A DNA stretch of 53,625 nucleotides, taken from the NCBI RefSeq assembly GCF_002149015.1, contig NZ_NGFO01000025.1:1-53625 (forward strand), given 5' to 3'. The stretch is from Gordonia lacunae (GTDB lineage Bacteria; Actinomycetota; Actinomycetes; Mycobacteriales; Mycobacteriaceae). Positions 16,181 to 24,820 of this stretch are shown here, in pieces. A program made the position numbers and the translations under genes. Position 1 is the stretch's first letter, and each line of letters opens with the position of its first letter. Below the pieces are notes generated by a model, which saw nothing but the letters and a program-made list of their open reading frames with translations, made no database searches and was not told where the DNA came from.

Positions 16181-16747
16181 ATGCGTGAACTCGTGTACTA
16201 CGTGGCCGTCAGTCTCGACGGGTACATCGCCGGCCCGAACGGCCAGTTCGACGCCTTCCTCGTCGAAGGCGATCACATGGACGGCATCAACGAGCGGTTC
16301 GCCGACACGATCCCGACCGACCATGCCGCCGCACTCGGAATCGACCAGAGCACAGGAATCTTCGATACCGTGCTGATGGGAGCCAATACCTATGCCGCCG
16401 GGTTGCCGGAGGTGACGAGTCCGTATCGCCACCTCGACCAGTACGTCTTCACCCATCGTCGACGCGACCCGGTGGACGGTGTGACGTTCACCGACCGCGA
16501 CCCGGTCGAGGTGGTACGCGAACTCAAACAGACTGAGGGAAAAGACATCTGGCTCTGCGGAGGTGGCGATCTCGCGACCCAGCTGGCCGAGGAGATCGAC
16601 CGGTTCGTCCTCAAACGTCAACCAGTGATGTTCGGGAGCGGGATCCCCCTGATGGCGCCCGGCCGGTACGCGCCCAGGAGGTTTCACCGCGTCCGTGGTC
16701 ACGACTTCGACACCGGGGTCTCGATCGTCGAATACGCCGCGACGTAG
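16181..16747 (+). CDS. DHFR/RibD C-terminal-domain family reductase
   Basis: The 188-residue protein starts MRELVYYVAVSLDGYIAGPN, the standard opening of the YwjB/YyaP-type DHFR-like family, and has the NADPH-site pattern IWLCGGGDLATQL followed by PVMFGSGIPLM. These proteins share the fold of dihydrofolate reductase and RibD but are usually of unknown substrate. The gene lies directly downstream of the TetR operator, suggesting inducible expression. It converges with the next gene with an eight-base gap. Confidence 0.85.
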   Translation: MRELVYYVAVSLDGYIAGPNGQFDAFLVEGDHMDGINERFADTIPTDHAAALGIDQSTGIFDTVLMGANTYAAGLPEVTSPYRHLDQYVFTHRRRDPVDGVTFTDRDPVEVVRELKQTEGKDIWLCGGGDLATQLAEEIDRFVLKRQPVMFGSGIPLMAPGRYAPRRFHRVRGHDFDTGVSIVEYAAT

Positions 16748-16755
16748 GAGCGGAC

Positions 16756-17691
16756 CTACGTCACCACCGCGAGCGCGTCGTCGAGCGAGACGAGGTCGGC
16801 CATCGTCACCGCAGTCCGCGACGAATCGCGCAGCTCTGTCGCGGCGCGGATGGCGGCCAGCGCCGTTAACCGGCCCGTAGCCTCGGATTGTCCCGCGCCC
16901 GAGACAAACCGACGCTCACCGGTGCGTCGATTCTCGGCGATGACATGCCAGGCCTCCGACCCGAGGGGAGGCGCCCACGTCAGCGTGCCGCGCAACGCCG
17001 GAACCCGACCGATCAGACCGAGCGCCGCGGTCATCCGGGCCGAGCTGAGGGCGAGGTACGAGCGGATCACGCCGGCCTTGTCGCCGAGGAGGACATGGTC
17101 GGGGAAGTCCGCGCGCAGATAGCGTCTGCTACGTCCGTCGGGTCCGGTGGCGCGCCGCGTCTCCCCGAGGTTGCGCACCTTCCCGCCTTCGGGCGGGCAG
17201 TAGACCTCGGTGCCGACCAGACCGACCGTCCAGGCGACCGCCGCCGGACCGTGCTTCTCGCCCGACCCGAGCATCACGAGCAGATCGACGTCGTCGCCGG
17301 GGCGAGGGTTGAGCGCAGCGGCCAGGATCGTGCTGAGTCCGGGCGCGAGTCCGGCCCCCAGCACGATGGGTCCGACCGCGACAGCCCGCACGGCGTCGAG
17401 GTAGGCGCCGGACGCCGAGATGTCGACCAGCGGCGCCGGTCCGGTGGCGGTGGCGAGTTCGGGGCGTTCGATACCGGAGGTGTTGACGACGACGTCGTGT
17501 CGCGCCGCAAGGCGGCGCAGCTCCGTCAGATCGCCCCGGAGATCGATGCGGGCGTCACCGGTCGCCGCGCGGCTCGTCGAGGTCACGACGTGGCCGTCCC
17601 GTTCGAGCTCGCGGGCGATGACGGTGCCCACCGCACCCCGCCCGCCGAGAAGCAGGACTCGCAGGTGCTCACGCTTGGTCGACTCGCTCAT
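16756..17691 (-). CDS. Saccharopine-dehydrogenase-like NAD(P)-binding protein
   Basis: ATG at 17691 is preceded by GTGGAGTGG and gives 311 residues. The N-terminus LRVLLLGGRGAVGTVIAREL is a Rossmann nucleotide-binding motif; NTSGIERP, LVDISASGAYLDAV and GAGLAPGLSTILA follow the pattern of saccharopine-dehydrogenase-like oxidoreductases. The protein is shorter than true saccharopine reductases, so the substrate is open. It diverges from an XRE-cupin regulator and may be its target. Confidence 0.72.
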   Translation of the reverse strand: MSESTKREHLRVLLLGGRGAVGTVIARELERDGHVVTSTSRAATGDARIDLRGDLTELRRLAARHDVVVNTSGIERPELATATGPAPLVDISASGAYLDAVRAVAVGPIVLGAGLAPGLSTILAAALNPRPGDDVDLLVMLGSGEKHGPAAVAWTVGLVGTEVYCPPEGGKVRNLGETRRATGPDGRSRRYLRADFPDHVLLGDKAGVIRSYLALSSARMTAALGLIGRVPALRGTLTWAPPLGSEAWHVIAENRRTGERRFVSGAGQSEATGRLTALAAIRAATELRDSSRTAVTMADLVSLDDALAVVT

Positions 17692-17760
17692 CCACTCCAC
17701 TTTCGTCGTTCCCGGCTCCTCGGGACCATGCTCGGGGACGGCGGTCGCGACCGGCCAGGT

Positions 17761-17780
17761 CTTTTGCGGGGTCTGCAAAG
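17761..17780. promoter_or_regulatory. Candidate operator TTTGC-N7-GCAAA
   Basis: CTTTTGCGGGGTCTGCAAAG contains TTTGC and GCAAA arms with a seven-base spacer. It lies in the 97-base gap between the divergent saccharopine-dehydrogenase-like and XRE-cupin genes, nine bases before the latter's ATG, where autoregulation would act. Confidence 0.4.
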
Positions 17781-17788
17781 ATGGCGCC

Positions 17789-18367
17789 ATGATCGCGGAG
17801 CTGGGGGACCTGATCGGCGCGATCGGTCCGCGGCTGCGCGCCTTTCGCCTCGCGCGGGACCTCACACTGACCGCCGTCGCCGAGGAGTCCGGGTTGTCGG
17901 TCAGCACCCTGTCCCGGGTCGAGACAGGTAGACGACAACCGACGCTCGACGTCCTGCTCCCGCTCGCGAGGATCTACCGGGTGTCGCTCGACCAACTCGT
18001 CGATGCTCCGCCCACAGGCGATCGCCGGGTCCATCTTGAACCGCGGTCGATGGCATCTGGAGGGGTGATCGTTCCGCTCACCGGCTATCCCGGGCGGGTC
18101 CGGGCGTTCAAACACGTCCTCGGTCCGCGTGAGCCGCGACTCGTCACCCATGACGGACACGCGTGGCTCTACGTGCTCGCCGGCCGACTGCGGCTTCTCC
18201 TGGCCGACGACGAACACATCCTGGAACCCGGCGAGACGGCTCAGTTCGATCCGACGACACCGCACTGGTTCGGACCGGCCGACGACAACCCGGTGGAGAT
18301 CCTGCATCTGTTCGGTCCGCATGGCGACCGGCCGGTGTCGCGCCTGGACGACCTCGGCCCGCGATGA
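17789..18367 (+). CDS. XRE-cupin transcriptional regulator
   Basis: The 192-residue protein has an XRE helix-turn-helix at about residues 10-65 (LRAFRLARDLTLTAVAEESG, SVSTLSRVETGRRQPTLD) and a C-terminal cupin domain (HDGHAWLYVLAGRLRLLL, EPGETAQFDPTTPHWFGP) that likely binds a small ligand or metal. Such two-domain regulators usually control a neighbouring catabolic or transport gene and themselves. The start lacks a clear ribosome site; the ATG is chosen because the helix-turn-helix begins soon after. Confidence 0.88.
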   Translation: MIAELGDLIGAIGPRLRAFRLARDLTLTAVAEESGLSVSTLSRVETGRRQPTLDVLLPLARIYRVSLDQLVDAPPTGDRRVHLEPRSMASGGVIVPLTGYPGRVRAFKHVLGPREPRLVTHDGHAWLYVLAGRLRLLLADDEHILEPGETAQFDPTTPHWFGPADDNPVEILHLFGPHGDRPVSRLDDLGPR

Positions 18368-18441
18368 CGTCGACCGCGGTGACATCTCGGACCGCATCGT
18401 GTGGTGACGCCTGACCGGCGAGTGCGGATCGCAGAAAGACG

Positions 18442-18480
18442 AAAGGCGACGAGGGCTCGTCGAGCCGCGTCGTCGCCTTC
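18442..18480 (-). terminator. Terminator of the tRNA-Ile/tRNA-Ala transcript
   Basis: AAGGCGACGA and TCGTCGCCTT form a perfect 10-base stem; the loop contains a second GGCTCG/CGAGCC stem. On the minus strand it comes directly after the tRNA-Ala 3' end and is followed by CGTCTTTCTG, a weak T-rich tail. It also ends the convergent XRE-cupin gene region. Confidence 0.6.
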
Positions 18481-18489
18481 GAAAAAGAG

Positions 18490-18565
18490 TGGTGGAGCCT
18501 AGGAGATTCGAACTCCTGACATCTGCCTTGCAAAGGCAGCGCTCTACCAACTGAGCTAAGGCCCC
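18490..18565 (-). tRNA. alaT: tRNA-Ala (anticodon TGC)
   Basis: The minus strand folds to a full cloverleaf: acceptor GGGGCCT/AGGCTCC, D-arm GCTCAGTTGGTAGAGC, anticodon arm CTGCCTTTGCAAGGCAG with TGC, T-arm with GTTCGAATC. The 3' CCA is encoded. It reads alanine GCN codons. Order gyrA-DUF3566-ileT-alaT is conserved in mycobacteria. Confidence 0.97.
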
Positions 18566-18626
18566 GTGCCGTCCCGGATCGGTTCGGCGGGATGCGAATT
18601 CCGATGTCCGAAAACACCTGTCGCAG

Positions 18627-18700
18627 TGGGCCTAGGAGGACTTGAACCTCCGACCTCTTCGTTATCAGCGAAGCGCTCTAACCGCCTGAGCTATAGGCCC
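18627..18700 (-). tRNA. ileT: tRNA-Ile (anticodon GAT)
   Basis: Acceptor GGGCCTA/TAGGCCC, D-arm GCTCAGGCGGTTAGAGC, anticodon arm CTTCGCTGATAACGAAG with GAT, T-arm GGAGGTTCAAGTCCTCC. CCA is not encoded. Precedes tRNA-Ala by 61 bases on the same strand. Confidence 0.97.
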
Positions 18701-18766
18701 TTGAACCGAGGAGTGAGATTACCCGACCGATGCCCCAACAAACAAAACGGCTGGTCAGGAGCTCAC

Positions 18767-19687
18767 TCAGTCGAGGTCGGCGAGAGTCACCTCGGCGCCG
18801 CCGACGAGGTCGGCACAGATGTTGTAGATGTAGCTGCCGATCGTCGCGAGCGCCGTCAGGAGGATGGCGTTGATGGCCCCCAGGAGCGCCGCAGCGCCGA
18901 AGACGGTGCCGGCGCCGATGACATCACCGCTCGTGGTCGATTCCTCGGCCATGAGCGTTCCGAAGCTGTTGTTCACCTGATCCCACACGCCCATGCCGTC
19001 GAGGATCAGGTAGAGCACGGCGACGGAGATCATCCAGATGAAGAAACCGACCACCGACAGCACGGCCGCGACCTTGAACGTCGCCCACGGGTCGATCCGA
19101 CGCACCTGCACCGAGGCGCGCAGGGCGGTCCCGGCGGCGAGCACCTGGCGTGGTGCCGATCGCGGAGCCGACTTGCCTCCCGGCGGCGTCTGAGGTGCCT
19201 CGGGACGCTTCAGGTCGGCGGTGTGGTGGATCTGATCCAGATCGGGCAGGTCGTTCTCCGGCAGGTGACCCCGGTCGATCGTGCTGGTCGGCGACTCGAC
19301 GAAGCCAGGCTCCTCGGTCGCGGTCGCCGCGCCCGGTCGGCGCGGACTCTCGAGCTTGGTCACCGGCGCCTGCTGGCCGCTCATGCTGGCGGCGGCGGTG
19401 CCGCTGTTCGTCACGACGCCGCGCGGCGGCGGGCCGCCAGGGTTGTTCGGCGGCGGGCCGCCCGGATTGTTCGGCGGCGGGCCGCCCGGGTTCCCGTCGG
19501 CGCCGGGGCGTGACGCGCCCTCACGAGTGAACGTCTCGGTCGGTGCGGCAGCCGGATCCTCGGCGGGTCCCCGCTGCCACGGCGGCACCAGTCCCCCGGT
19601 CGGCGTACCGGTTCCGGGGCCCGTAGGCCCCCCGGCGGGGCGCCCGTTCTGGTCCTGATGCGGCTCGTTCGGTGTGCTCACAGACAT
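18767..19687 (-). CDS. DUF3566 membrane protein downstream of gyrA
   Basis: The 306-residue protein has a disordered N-terminal half rich in Pro, Gly and Asn, including three near-identical NPGGPPP units, then a DUF3566 domain (about residues 190-300) with two membrane helices around VAAVLSVVGFFIWMISVAVL and NAILLTALATIGSYIYNICA, separated by an outside loop with NSFGTLMAEES. It corresponds by position and layout to Rv0007 of M. tuberculosis. The family is linked to the cell envelope or cell division region but has no proven biochemical role. It lies 111 bases after gyrA behind a hairpin. Confidence 0.85.
   Translation of the reverse strand: MSVSTPNEPHQDQNGRPAGGPTGPGTGTPTGGLVPPWQRGPAEDPAAAPTETFTREGASRPGADGNPGGPPPNNPGGPPPNNPGGPPPRGVVTNSGTAAASMSGQQAPVTKLESPRRPGAATATEEPGFVESPTSTIDRGHLPENDLPDLDQIHHTADLKRPEAPQTPPGGKSAPRSAPRQVLAAGTALRASVQVRRIDPWATFKVAAVLSVVGFFIWMISVAVLYLILDGMGVWDQVNNSFGTLMAEESTTSGDVIGAGTVFGAAALLGAINAILLTALATIGSYIYNICADLVGGAEVTLADLD
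19422..19493. repeat. Three 24-bp in-frame tandem repeats in DUF3566 gene
   Basis: The unit TTCGGCGGCGGGCCGCCCGG plus four bases is repeated three times; the second and third are identical in their first 23 bases and the first is slightly diverged. Each encodes eight residues (NPGGPPPN), so copy number can vary without a frameshift. Confidence 0.8.
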
Positions 19688-19747
19688 TCCCTCACTCAGG
19701 CGTTCTGACGTTGCTCGCTCGGCGCCGGGTCCGAACGCACCGTTCCC

Positions 19748-19772
19748 CGGCCCGCCGACTGCCGGCGGGCCG
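19748..19772 (-). terminator. Hairpin after gyrA
   Basis: CGGCCCGCCG and CGGCGGGCCG form a perfect 10-base GC stem with a five-base loop, 26 bases beyond the gyrA stop codon. There is no T-run, so termination or partial read-through into the DUF3566 gene are both possible. Confidence 0.5.
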
Positions 19773-19798
19773 CGAAACAGTGGTCTTCACCCTAACGC

Positions 19799-22288
19799 CT
19801 AGGAGGAGACCTCAGTCTCGTCCGGCTCGTCGGCGTTGCGGGCGATCGCGATGACCGTCGTTCCCTCGTCGATGTTCATCAGGCGCACGCCCTTGGTCTG
19901 GCGACCGGCCTTGCGCACCGACTTCGCCGTGGTGCGGATGACACCACCGCCCGAGGTGATGGCGTAGAGCTCCGAGTCGTCGTCGACGATGAGGGCGCCG
20001 ATCAGTTCACCGCGGCGGCGATCGTGGGCGATGGTCAGCACGCCCTTGCCGCCTCGGCCCTGCACCGGGTAGTCGTCCATGCCGGTTCGCTTCGCGTATC
20101 CGCCGGACGTCGCGACCAGGAGGTAGGTTCCGTCGCGGACGACGTTGAGCGACAGGAGGGTGTCGTCGGTGTTGAACCGCATGCCCTGGACACCGGAGGT
20201 CTGTCGGCCCATCGGCCGCAGGGCCTCGTCATCGGCGTGGAAGCGGATCGACTGTCCCTTCTGCGAGACCAGGAGCAGATCGTCGTCGGCGCTGCACAGC
20301 TGGGCCCCGACCAGTTCGTCCTCGCCGCGCAGGTTGATCGCCGCGATGCCGCCGGAGCGGTTGGAGTCGAAGTCGACGAGTCGCGACTTCTTCACCAGAC
20401 CGTTGCGGGTGGCCAGCACGAGGTAGGGCGCGTCCTCGTAGGTCTTGAGCTGGATGACCTGGGCGATGCGCTCCTCCGGCTGGAAGGCCAGCAGGTTGGC
20501 CACATGCTGGCCACGTGCGGTGCGATTCGCCTCGGGCAGCTCGTAGGCCTTGGCGCGGTAGACCCGGCCCCGCGTGGTGAAGAACAGGATCCAGTCGTGG
20601 GTCGAGCACACGAAGAAGTGTTTGACGATGTCGTCCTGCTTGAGCCCGGCTCCCTGCACACCCTTGCCGCCACGACGCTGGCTGCGGTAGAGGTCGGTCT
20701 TGGTGCGCTTGGCATACCCGGTCTCGGTGATCGTGACGACGACGTCCTCACGCGCGATCAGGTCCTCGTCGCTGACGTCGCCGTCGGCCGCGATGATCTT
20801 GGTCCGACGCGCGTCGCCGTACTTCTCGACGACCTCCTTGAGCTCGTCGCGCACGATCGCGCGCTGACGCTCCGGCTTGTCGAGGATGTCCTTGTAGTCG
20901 GCGATCTCGAGTTCGATCTCGGCGAGCTCGTCGACGATCTTCTGACGCTCGAGGGCCGACAGACGACGCAGCTGCATCGCGAGGATGGCATCTGCCTGGA
21001 TCTCATCGATGTCGAGGAGATCGATCAGGCCGGTCCGGGCGGTCTCGGTGTTGGCCGAGCGGCGGATCAGCGCGATCACTTCGTCAAGGGCGTCAAGAGC
21101 TTTCACCAGACCGCGCAGGATGTGGGCGCGTTCCTCGGCCTTGCGCAACCGGTACCGGGTACGACGCACGATGACGTCGATCTGGTGCGCCACGTAATAG
21201 CGGATCATCTGATCCAGGCGCAGGGTGCGCGGCACGCCGTCGACGATGGACAGCATGTTGGCGCCGAAGCTGGTCTGGAGCTGGCTGTGCTTGTACAGGT
21301 TGTTCAGCACGACCTTGGCGACGGCGTCACGACGCAGGGTCACCACGATGCGCATGCCGACGCGGTCCGAGGACTGGTCCTCGATCCGGCTGATGCCCTT
21401 GAGTTTTCCTTCGTTGACCTGTTCGGCGATCGACTGGATCAGGTTGTCCGGGTTGACCTGGTACGGCAGCTCGGTGACCACCAGCGTGGTGGTCCCCTTG
21501 TTCTCTTCGATGTCGACGACGCTGCGCATGCGGATGCTGCCGCGCCCGGTCATGTAGGCGTCCTTGATGCCCTGGCTGCCGACGATCAGTCCGGCGGTGG
21601 GGAAATCGGGACCCTTGATGCACTCCATGCACGCCGCGAGAGTGGCCTCGTCGTCGGCGTCGTGATTCTCCAGTGCCCAGAACACCGCGTCGGCAACCTC
21701 ATTGAGGTTGTGCGGCGGCATGTTGGTCGCCATGCCGACCGCGATACCACCGGATCCGTTGATCAGCAGGTTCGGGATCCGCGCCGGCAGGACCGTCGGC
21801 TCATTCGTCTTGCCGTCGTAGTTGGGGACGAAATCGACTGTCTCCTCGCCGATGTCGCGCAGCATCTCCATGGCGAGCGGAGTGAGTCGAGCCTCGGTGT
21901 AGCGCATGGCGGCCGCGCCGTCGTTGCCGCGCGAGCCGAAGTTGCCCTGACCGTCGATGAGCGGATAGCGCATCGACCACGGTTGAGCCAGGCGCACCAG
22001 GGCGTCGTAGATCGCGGTGTCGCCGTGCGGATGGTAGTTACCCATCGTCTCCGCAACGGGTTTCGCCGACTTGACGTAGCTGCGATCCGGCCGGAAGCCG
22101 GCATCGAAGGATGCATAGAGGAGCCGGCGGTGCACCGGCTTCAGGCCGTCACGGACCTCGGGCAGAGCACGGCCCACGATGACGCTCATCGCGTAATCGA
22201 TGTAGCTCTTCTGCATCTCCTGCCCGAGATCGACGGGCTCGATGCGATCGCCTTCACCGCCGGCGGGCGGCAGGGTGGTGTCAGTCAT
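19799..22288 (-). CDS. gyrA: DNA gyrase subunit A
   Basis: ATG at 22288 gives 829 residues, close to the mycobacterial length. The breakage-reunion domain has the catalytic Tyr130 in AAAMRYTEARL and the quinolone-determining stretch NYHPHGDTAIYDALVRL; Thr91 and Asp95 occupy the positions of E. coli Ser83 and Asp87, so no standard resistance change is seen. The C-terminal domain contains the GyrA-box-like QRRGGKGVQGAG that wraps DNA, plus a second GRGGKGVL. Together with GyrB it introduces negative supercoils using ATP. The start codon has only an AGAAAGAA-type site. It follows gyrB by 138 bases. Confidence 0.98.
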   Translation of the reverse strand: MTDTTLPPAGGEGDRIEPVDLGQEMQKSYIDYAMSVIVGRALPEVRDGLKPVHRRLLYASFDAGFRPDRSYVKSAKPVAETMGNYHPHGDTAIYDALVRLAQPWSMRYPLIDGQGNFGSRGNDGAAAMRYTEARLTPLAMEMLRDIGEETVDFVPNYDGKTNEPTVLPARIPNLLINGSGGIAVGMATNMPPHNLNEVADAVFWALENHDADDEATLAACMECIKGPDFPTAGLIVGSQGIKDAYMTGRGSIRMRSVVDIEENKGTTTLVVTELPYQVNPDNLIQSIAEQVNEGKLKGISRIEDQSSDRVGMRIVVTLRRDAVAKVVLNNLYKHSQLQTSFGANMLSIVDGVPRTLRLDQMIRYYVAHQIDVIVRRTRYRLRKAEERAHILRGLVKALDALDEVIALIRRSANTETARTGLIDLLDIDEIQADAILAMQLRRLSALERQKIVDELAEIELEIADYKDILDKPERQRAIVRDELKEVVEKYGDARRTKIIAADGDVSDEDLIAREDVVVTITETGYAKRTKTDLYRSQRRGGKGVQGAGLKQDDIVKHFFVCSTHDWILFFTTRGRVYRAKAYELPEANRTARGQHVANLLAFQPEERIAQVIQLKTYEDAPYLVLATRNGLVKKSRLVDFDSNRSGGIAAINLRGEDELVGAQLCSADDDLLLVSQKGQSIRFHADDEALRPMGRQTSGVQGMRFNTDDTLLSLNVVRDGTYLLVATSGGYAKRTGMDDYPVQGRGGKGVLTIAHDRRRGELIGALIVDDDSELYAITSGGGVIRTTAKSVRKAGRQTKGVRLMNIDEGTTVIAIARNADEPDETEVSS

Positions 22289-22426
22289 TGTGTGTTCTTT
22301 CTGCCAGTGGTTTCGAGGCTCGTCGCCAGCGCTTCCGTCGAGGCTCGTCCCTCGCACCTCAGGACGCCGCCTCGCACCTCAACCAGCGGGGTGCGGATCA
22401 GCGGCTCGGAGCCAACCTTGTGGCGA

Positions 22427-24490
22427 TCAGACATCGAGGAAGCGAACGTCTTTCGCGTTGCGGGCGATGAAGCTGCGACGGGCGGCGACATCCTCACCCA
22501 TGAGGATGGAGAACAGTTCGTCGGCGGCCGCGGCGTCGTCGAGGGTCACCTGGCGCAGGACGCGCACGGCCGGGTCCATCGTGGTTTCCCACAGTTCCTT
22601 GGCGTTCATCTCGCCGAGACCCTTGTAGCGCTGGATGCCGTCGTCGGTGTTGATCTTCTTGCCCGCCGCCCGGCCGGCCTCGAGCAGTCCGTCACGCTCA
22701 CGGTCGGAGTAGGCGAACTCGGGCGCCGACTTCTGCCACTTGAGCTTGTACAGCGGCGGCATGGCCAGGAACACGTGACCGTGCTCGATGAGCGGCCGCA
22801 TGAAACGGAACAGCAGGGTCAGCAGCAGCGTCGAGATGTGTTGGCCGTCGACGTCGGCGTCGGCCATCAGCACGATCTTGTGATAGCGCAGCTTGGAGAT
22901 GTCGAACTCGTCGTGGATGCCGGTGCCGAACGCGGTGATGATCGACTGCACTTCGGCGTTCTTCAGCACGCGGTCGATGCGGGCCTTCTCGACGTTGATG
23001 ATCTTGCCGCGCAGCGGGAGAATCGCCTGGTACATCGAATCGCGGCCCGACTTGGCGCTGCCGCCGGCCGAGTCGCCCTCCACGATGTAGACCTCGCACT
23101 TGGTCGGGTCGTTGCTGCGGCAGTCGGCGAGCTTGCCGGGGAGACCGCCGATGTCGGTGGCGGTCTTACGACGCACCATCTCGCGCGCGCGGCGTGCGGC
23201 CATGCGCGCCTGGGACGAGTCGACGGCCTTCTTCACGATGATCTTGGCCTCGGCGGGATTCGCCTCGAACCAGTGACCGAGATGCTCGTTACAGGTGCGC
23301 TGGACGAAACCCTTGACCTCGGTGTTGCCCAGCTTGGTCTTGGTCTGTCCCTCGAACTGCGGGTCGGAGACCTTCACCGAGATGACCGCGGCGAGACCCT
23401 CGCGGATGTCGTCGCCGGTGAGCTTGCCGTCCTTCTCCTTGAGGAGCTTCTTGTCCAGCGCGTACTTGTTGACCGTGCTGGTCAGAGCCGCGCGGAAGCC
23501 CTCCTCGTGCGTACCGCCCTCGTGGGTGTTGATGGTGTTGGCAAAGGTGTGGACCGACTCGGAGTACCCGGCGTTCCACTGCATCGCGATCTCGACCTCG
23601 TGACCGTCGCCCTTGGCGTTGAAGCCGATGACGGTGTTGTGGATCGACTGCTTGGTGCGGTTGAGGTGCTTGATGTAGTCGACCAGTCCGTCGGGGTAGT
23701 GGTACGTGCGGGTCTTCGGCTTCGCCGCGGCCGCAGCCTTCTCCTCTTCGGACTTCACCACCTCGGCGGCCTCGGTGCTGCCGCCGTCCTCGTCGCCGTC
23801 GGCGTCACCCGGGGGCTCGATGGCCTGCGGGCGCTGGTCGGTCAACGTGATGGTCAGGCCCTTGTTCAGGAAGGCCATCTCCTGCAGTCGACGCGCGACT
23901 GTCTCGGCGTTGAATCGCGTGGTCTCGGTGAAGATCTCGGGGTCCGGCCAGAACCGGACGGTGGTTCCGGTCTTACGCGTCGCGCTCCCCTGCTCCAGGG
24001 CGCCGGGCTTGGCGTAACTGTAGGTCTGCTCCCAGTTGTAGCCGTCGTTCTGGATCTCCAGCTCGACCTTGGTGGACAGGGCGTTGACCACGGAGATACC
24101 CACGCCGTGCAGACCGCCGGACACCGCGTAGGCGTCGGAATCGAACTTTCCACCGGCGTGCAGCTGGGTCATGACGACCTCGACGGTCGGCACGCCGGTC
24201 CGGTGCATGCCGGTCGGGATGCCACGACCATCGTCGACGACCTGGACGCCGCCGTCGGCGAGCAGGGTCACGTCGACGCGCGAGGCGAAGCCGGCCATCG
24301 CCTCGTCGACGGAGTTGTCGACGACCTCCCAGATCAGGTGGTGGAGGCCTCGTTCACCGGTGGAACCGATGTACATGCCGGGCCGTTTGCGGACGGCTTC
24401 CAGACCTTCGAGGATGTTGATCGAATCGGCGCCATACTCTGACGGCTTCTTCTTGTTCTTCTTCGGTCCGGTGTCGCTGGTGTCGGCCAC
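22427..24490 (-). CDS. gyrB: DNA gyrase subunit B
   Basis: The 687-residue protein starts with GTG. The GHKL ATPase part includes EVVDNSVDEAMAGF (Mg-binding Asn), DDGRGIPTGMH and GGLHGVGISVVNALS. The transducer is followed by the TOPRIM domain with VEGDSAGGSA and MADADVDGQHI for metal binding, and a tail with QRYKGLGEMN. An acidic and alanine/lysine-rich insert at about residues 225-260 (contains GDADGDEDGGSTEA) interrupts the ATPase/transducer region; it is low-complexity and likely a flexible loop. Supplies the ATPase to gyrase. Same-strand operon with gyrA. Confidence 0.98.
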   Translation of the reverse strand: MADTSDTGPKKNKKKPSEYGADSINILEGLEAVRKRPGMYIGSTGERGLHHLIWEVVDNSVDEAMAGFASRVDVTLLADGGVQVVDDGRGIPTGMHRTGVPTVEVVMTQLHAGGKFDSDAYAVSGGLHGVGISVVNALSTKVELEIQNDGYNWEQTYSYAKPGALEQGSATRKTGTTVRFWPDPEIFTETTRFNAETVARRLQEMAFLNKGLTITLTDQRPQAIEPPGDADGDEDGGSTEAAEVVKSEEEKAAAAAKPKTRTYHYPDGLVDYIKHLNRTKQSIHNTVIGFNAKGDGHEVEIAMQWNAGYSESVHTFANTINTHEGGTHEEGFRAALTSTVNKYALDKKLLKEKDGKLTGDDIREGLAAVISVKVSDPQFEGQTKTKLGNTEVKGFVQRTCNEHLGHWFEANPAEAKIIVKKAVDSSQARMAARRAREMVRRKTATDIGGLPGKLADCRSNDPTKCEVYIVEGDSAGGSAKSGRDSMYQAILPLRGKIINVEKARIDRVLKNAEVQSIITAFGTGIHDEFDISKLRYHKIVLMADADVDGQHISTLLLTLLFRFMRPLIEHGHVFLAMPPLYKLKWQKSAPEFAYSDRERDGLLEAGRAAGKKINTDDGIQRYKGLGEMNAKELWETTMDPAVRVLRQVTLDDAAAADELFSILMGEDVAARRSFIARNAKDVRFLDV

Positions 24491-24518
24491 GAGGTGCGTC
24501 CGCTCCTGTTCTGCTCAT

Positions 24519-24548
24519 CGACGGATCAGGGGGTCTCCGGATCCGTCG
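24519..24548. promoter_or_regulatory. Hairpin in gyrB upstream region
   Basis: CGACGGATC and GATCCGTCG are perfect 9-base arms with a 12-base loop, located 29-58 bases upstream of the gyrB GTG. Whole gap 24491-24820 holds no gene; besides this hairpin I see only AT-richer stretches near 24730-24750 (TTTTCTTGACTTG), which could carry promoter elements, and no firm assignment can be made. Confidence 0.4.
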
Positions 24549-24820
24549 TCGATCCTTCTCGACGGGGCACACGGCGGTTACGCGCACAGGAGAGCCCGGC
24601 GGGTACGTCCGGGTGGCCTGGAGGCGCTGTCTGTCTGGTGTTGTGCACCCCTGTCGGGATAACTCTCCACAGTGTACTGCCTGACTCGCCCTGGAACGCG
24701 CATCCGGGGCCGCTAACAGGCCCTCAGATCGATTTTCTTGACTTGATCCCGGGTCGATCGTGGCTTGGGGATGTAAAGCGGCCCACGAGGCCCAGCAACC
24801 AGTAGAGTGCCGGCGACGCG

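Noticed and set aside
22000..22030. Possible quinolone-resistance allele in GyrA (Thr at the Ser83 position)
   Set aside because: Thr at this position occurs in wild-type susceptible enzymes and the Asp is intact; no resistance can be inferred.
20024..24442. Very long open frame antisense to gyrA and gyrB
   Set aside because: It mirrors the codon bias of the two gyrase genes, crosses both, and its translation has no motif; gyrA/gyrB are certain.
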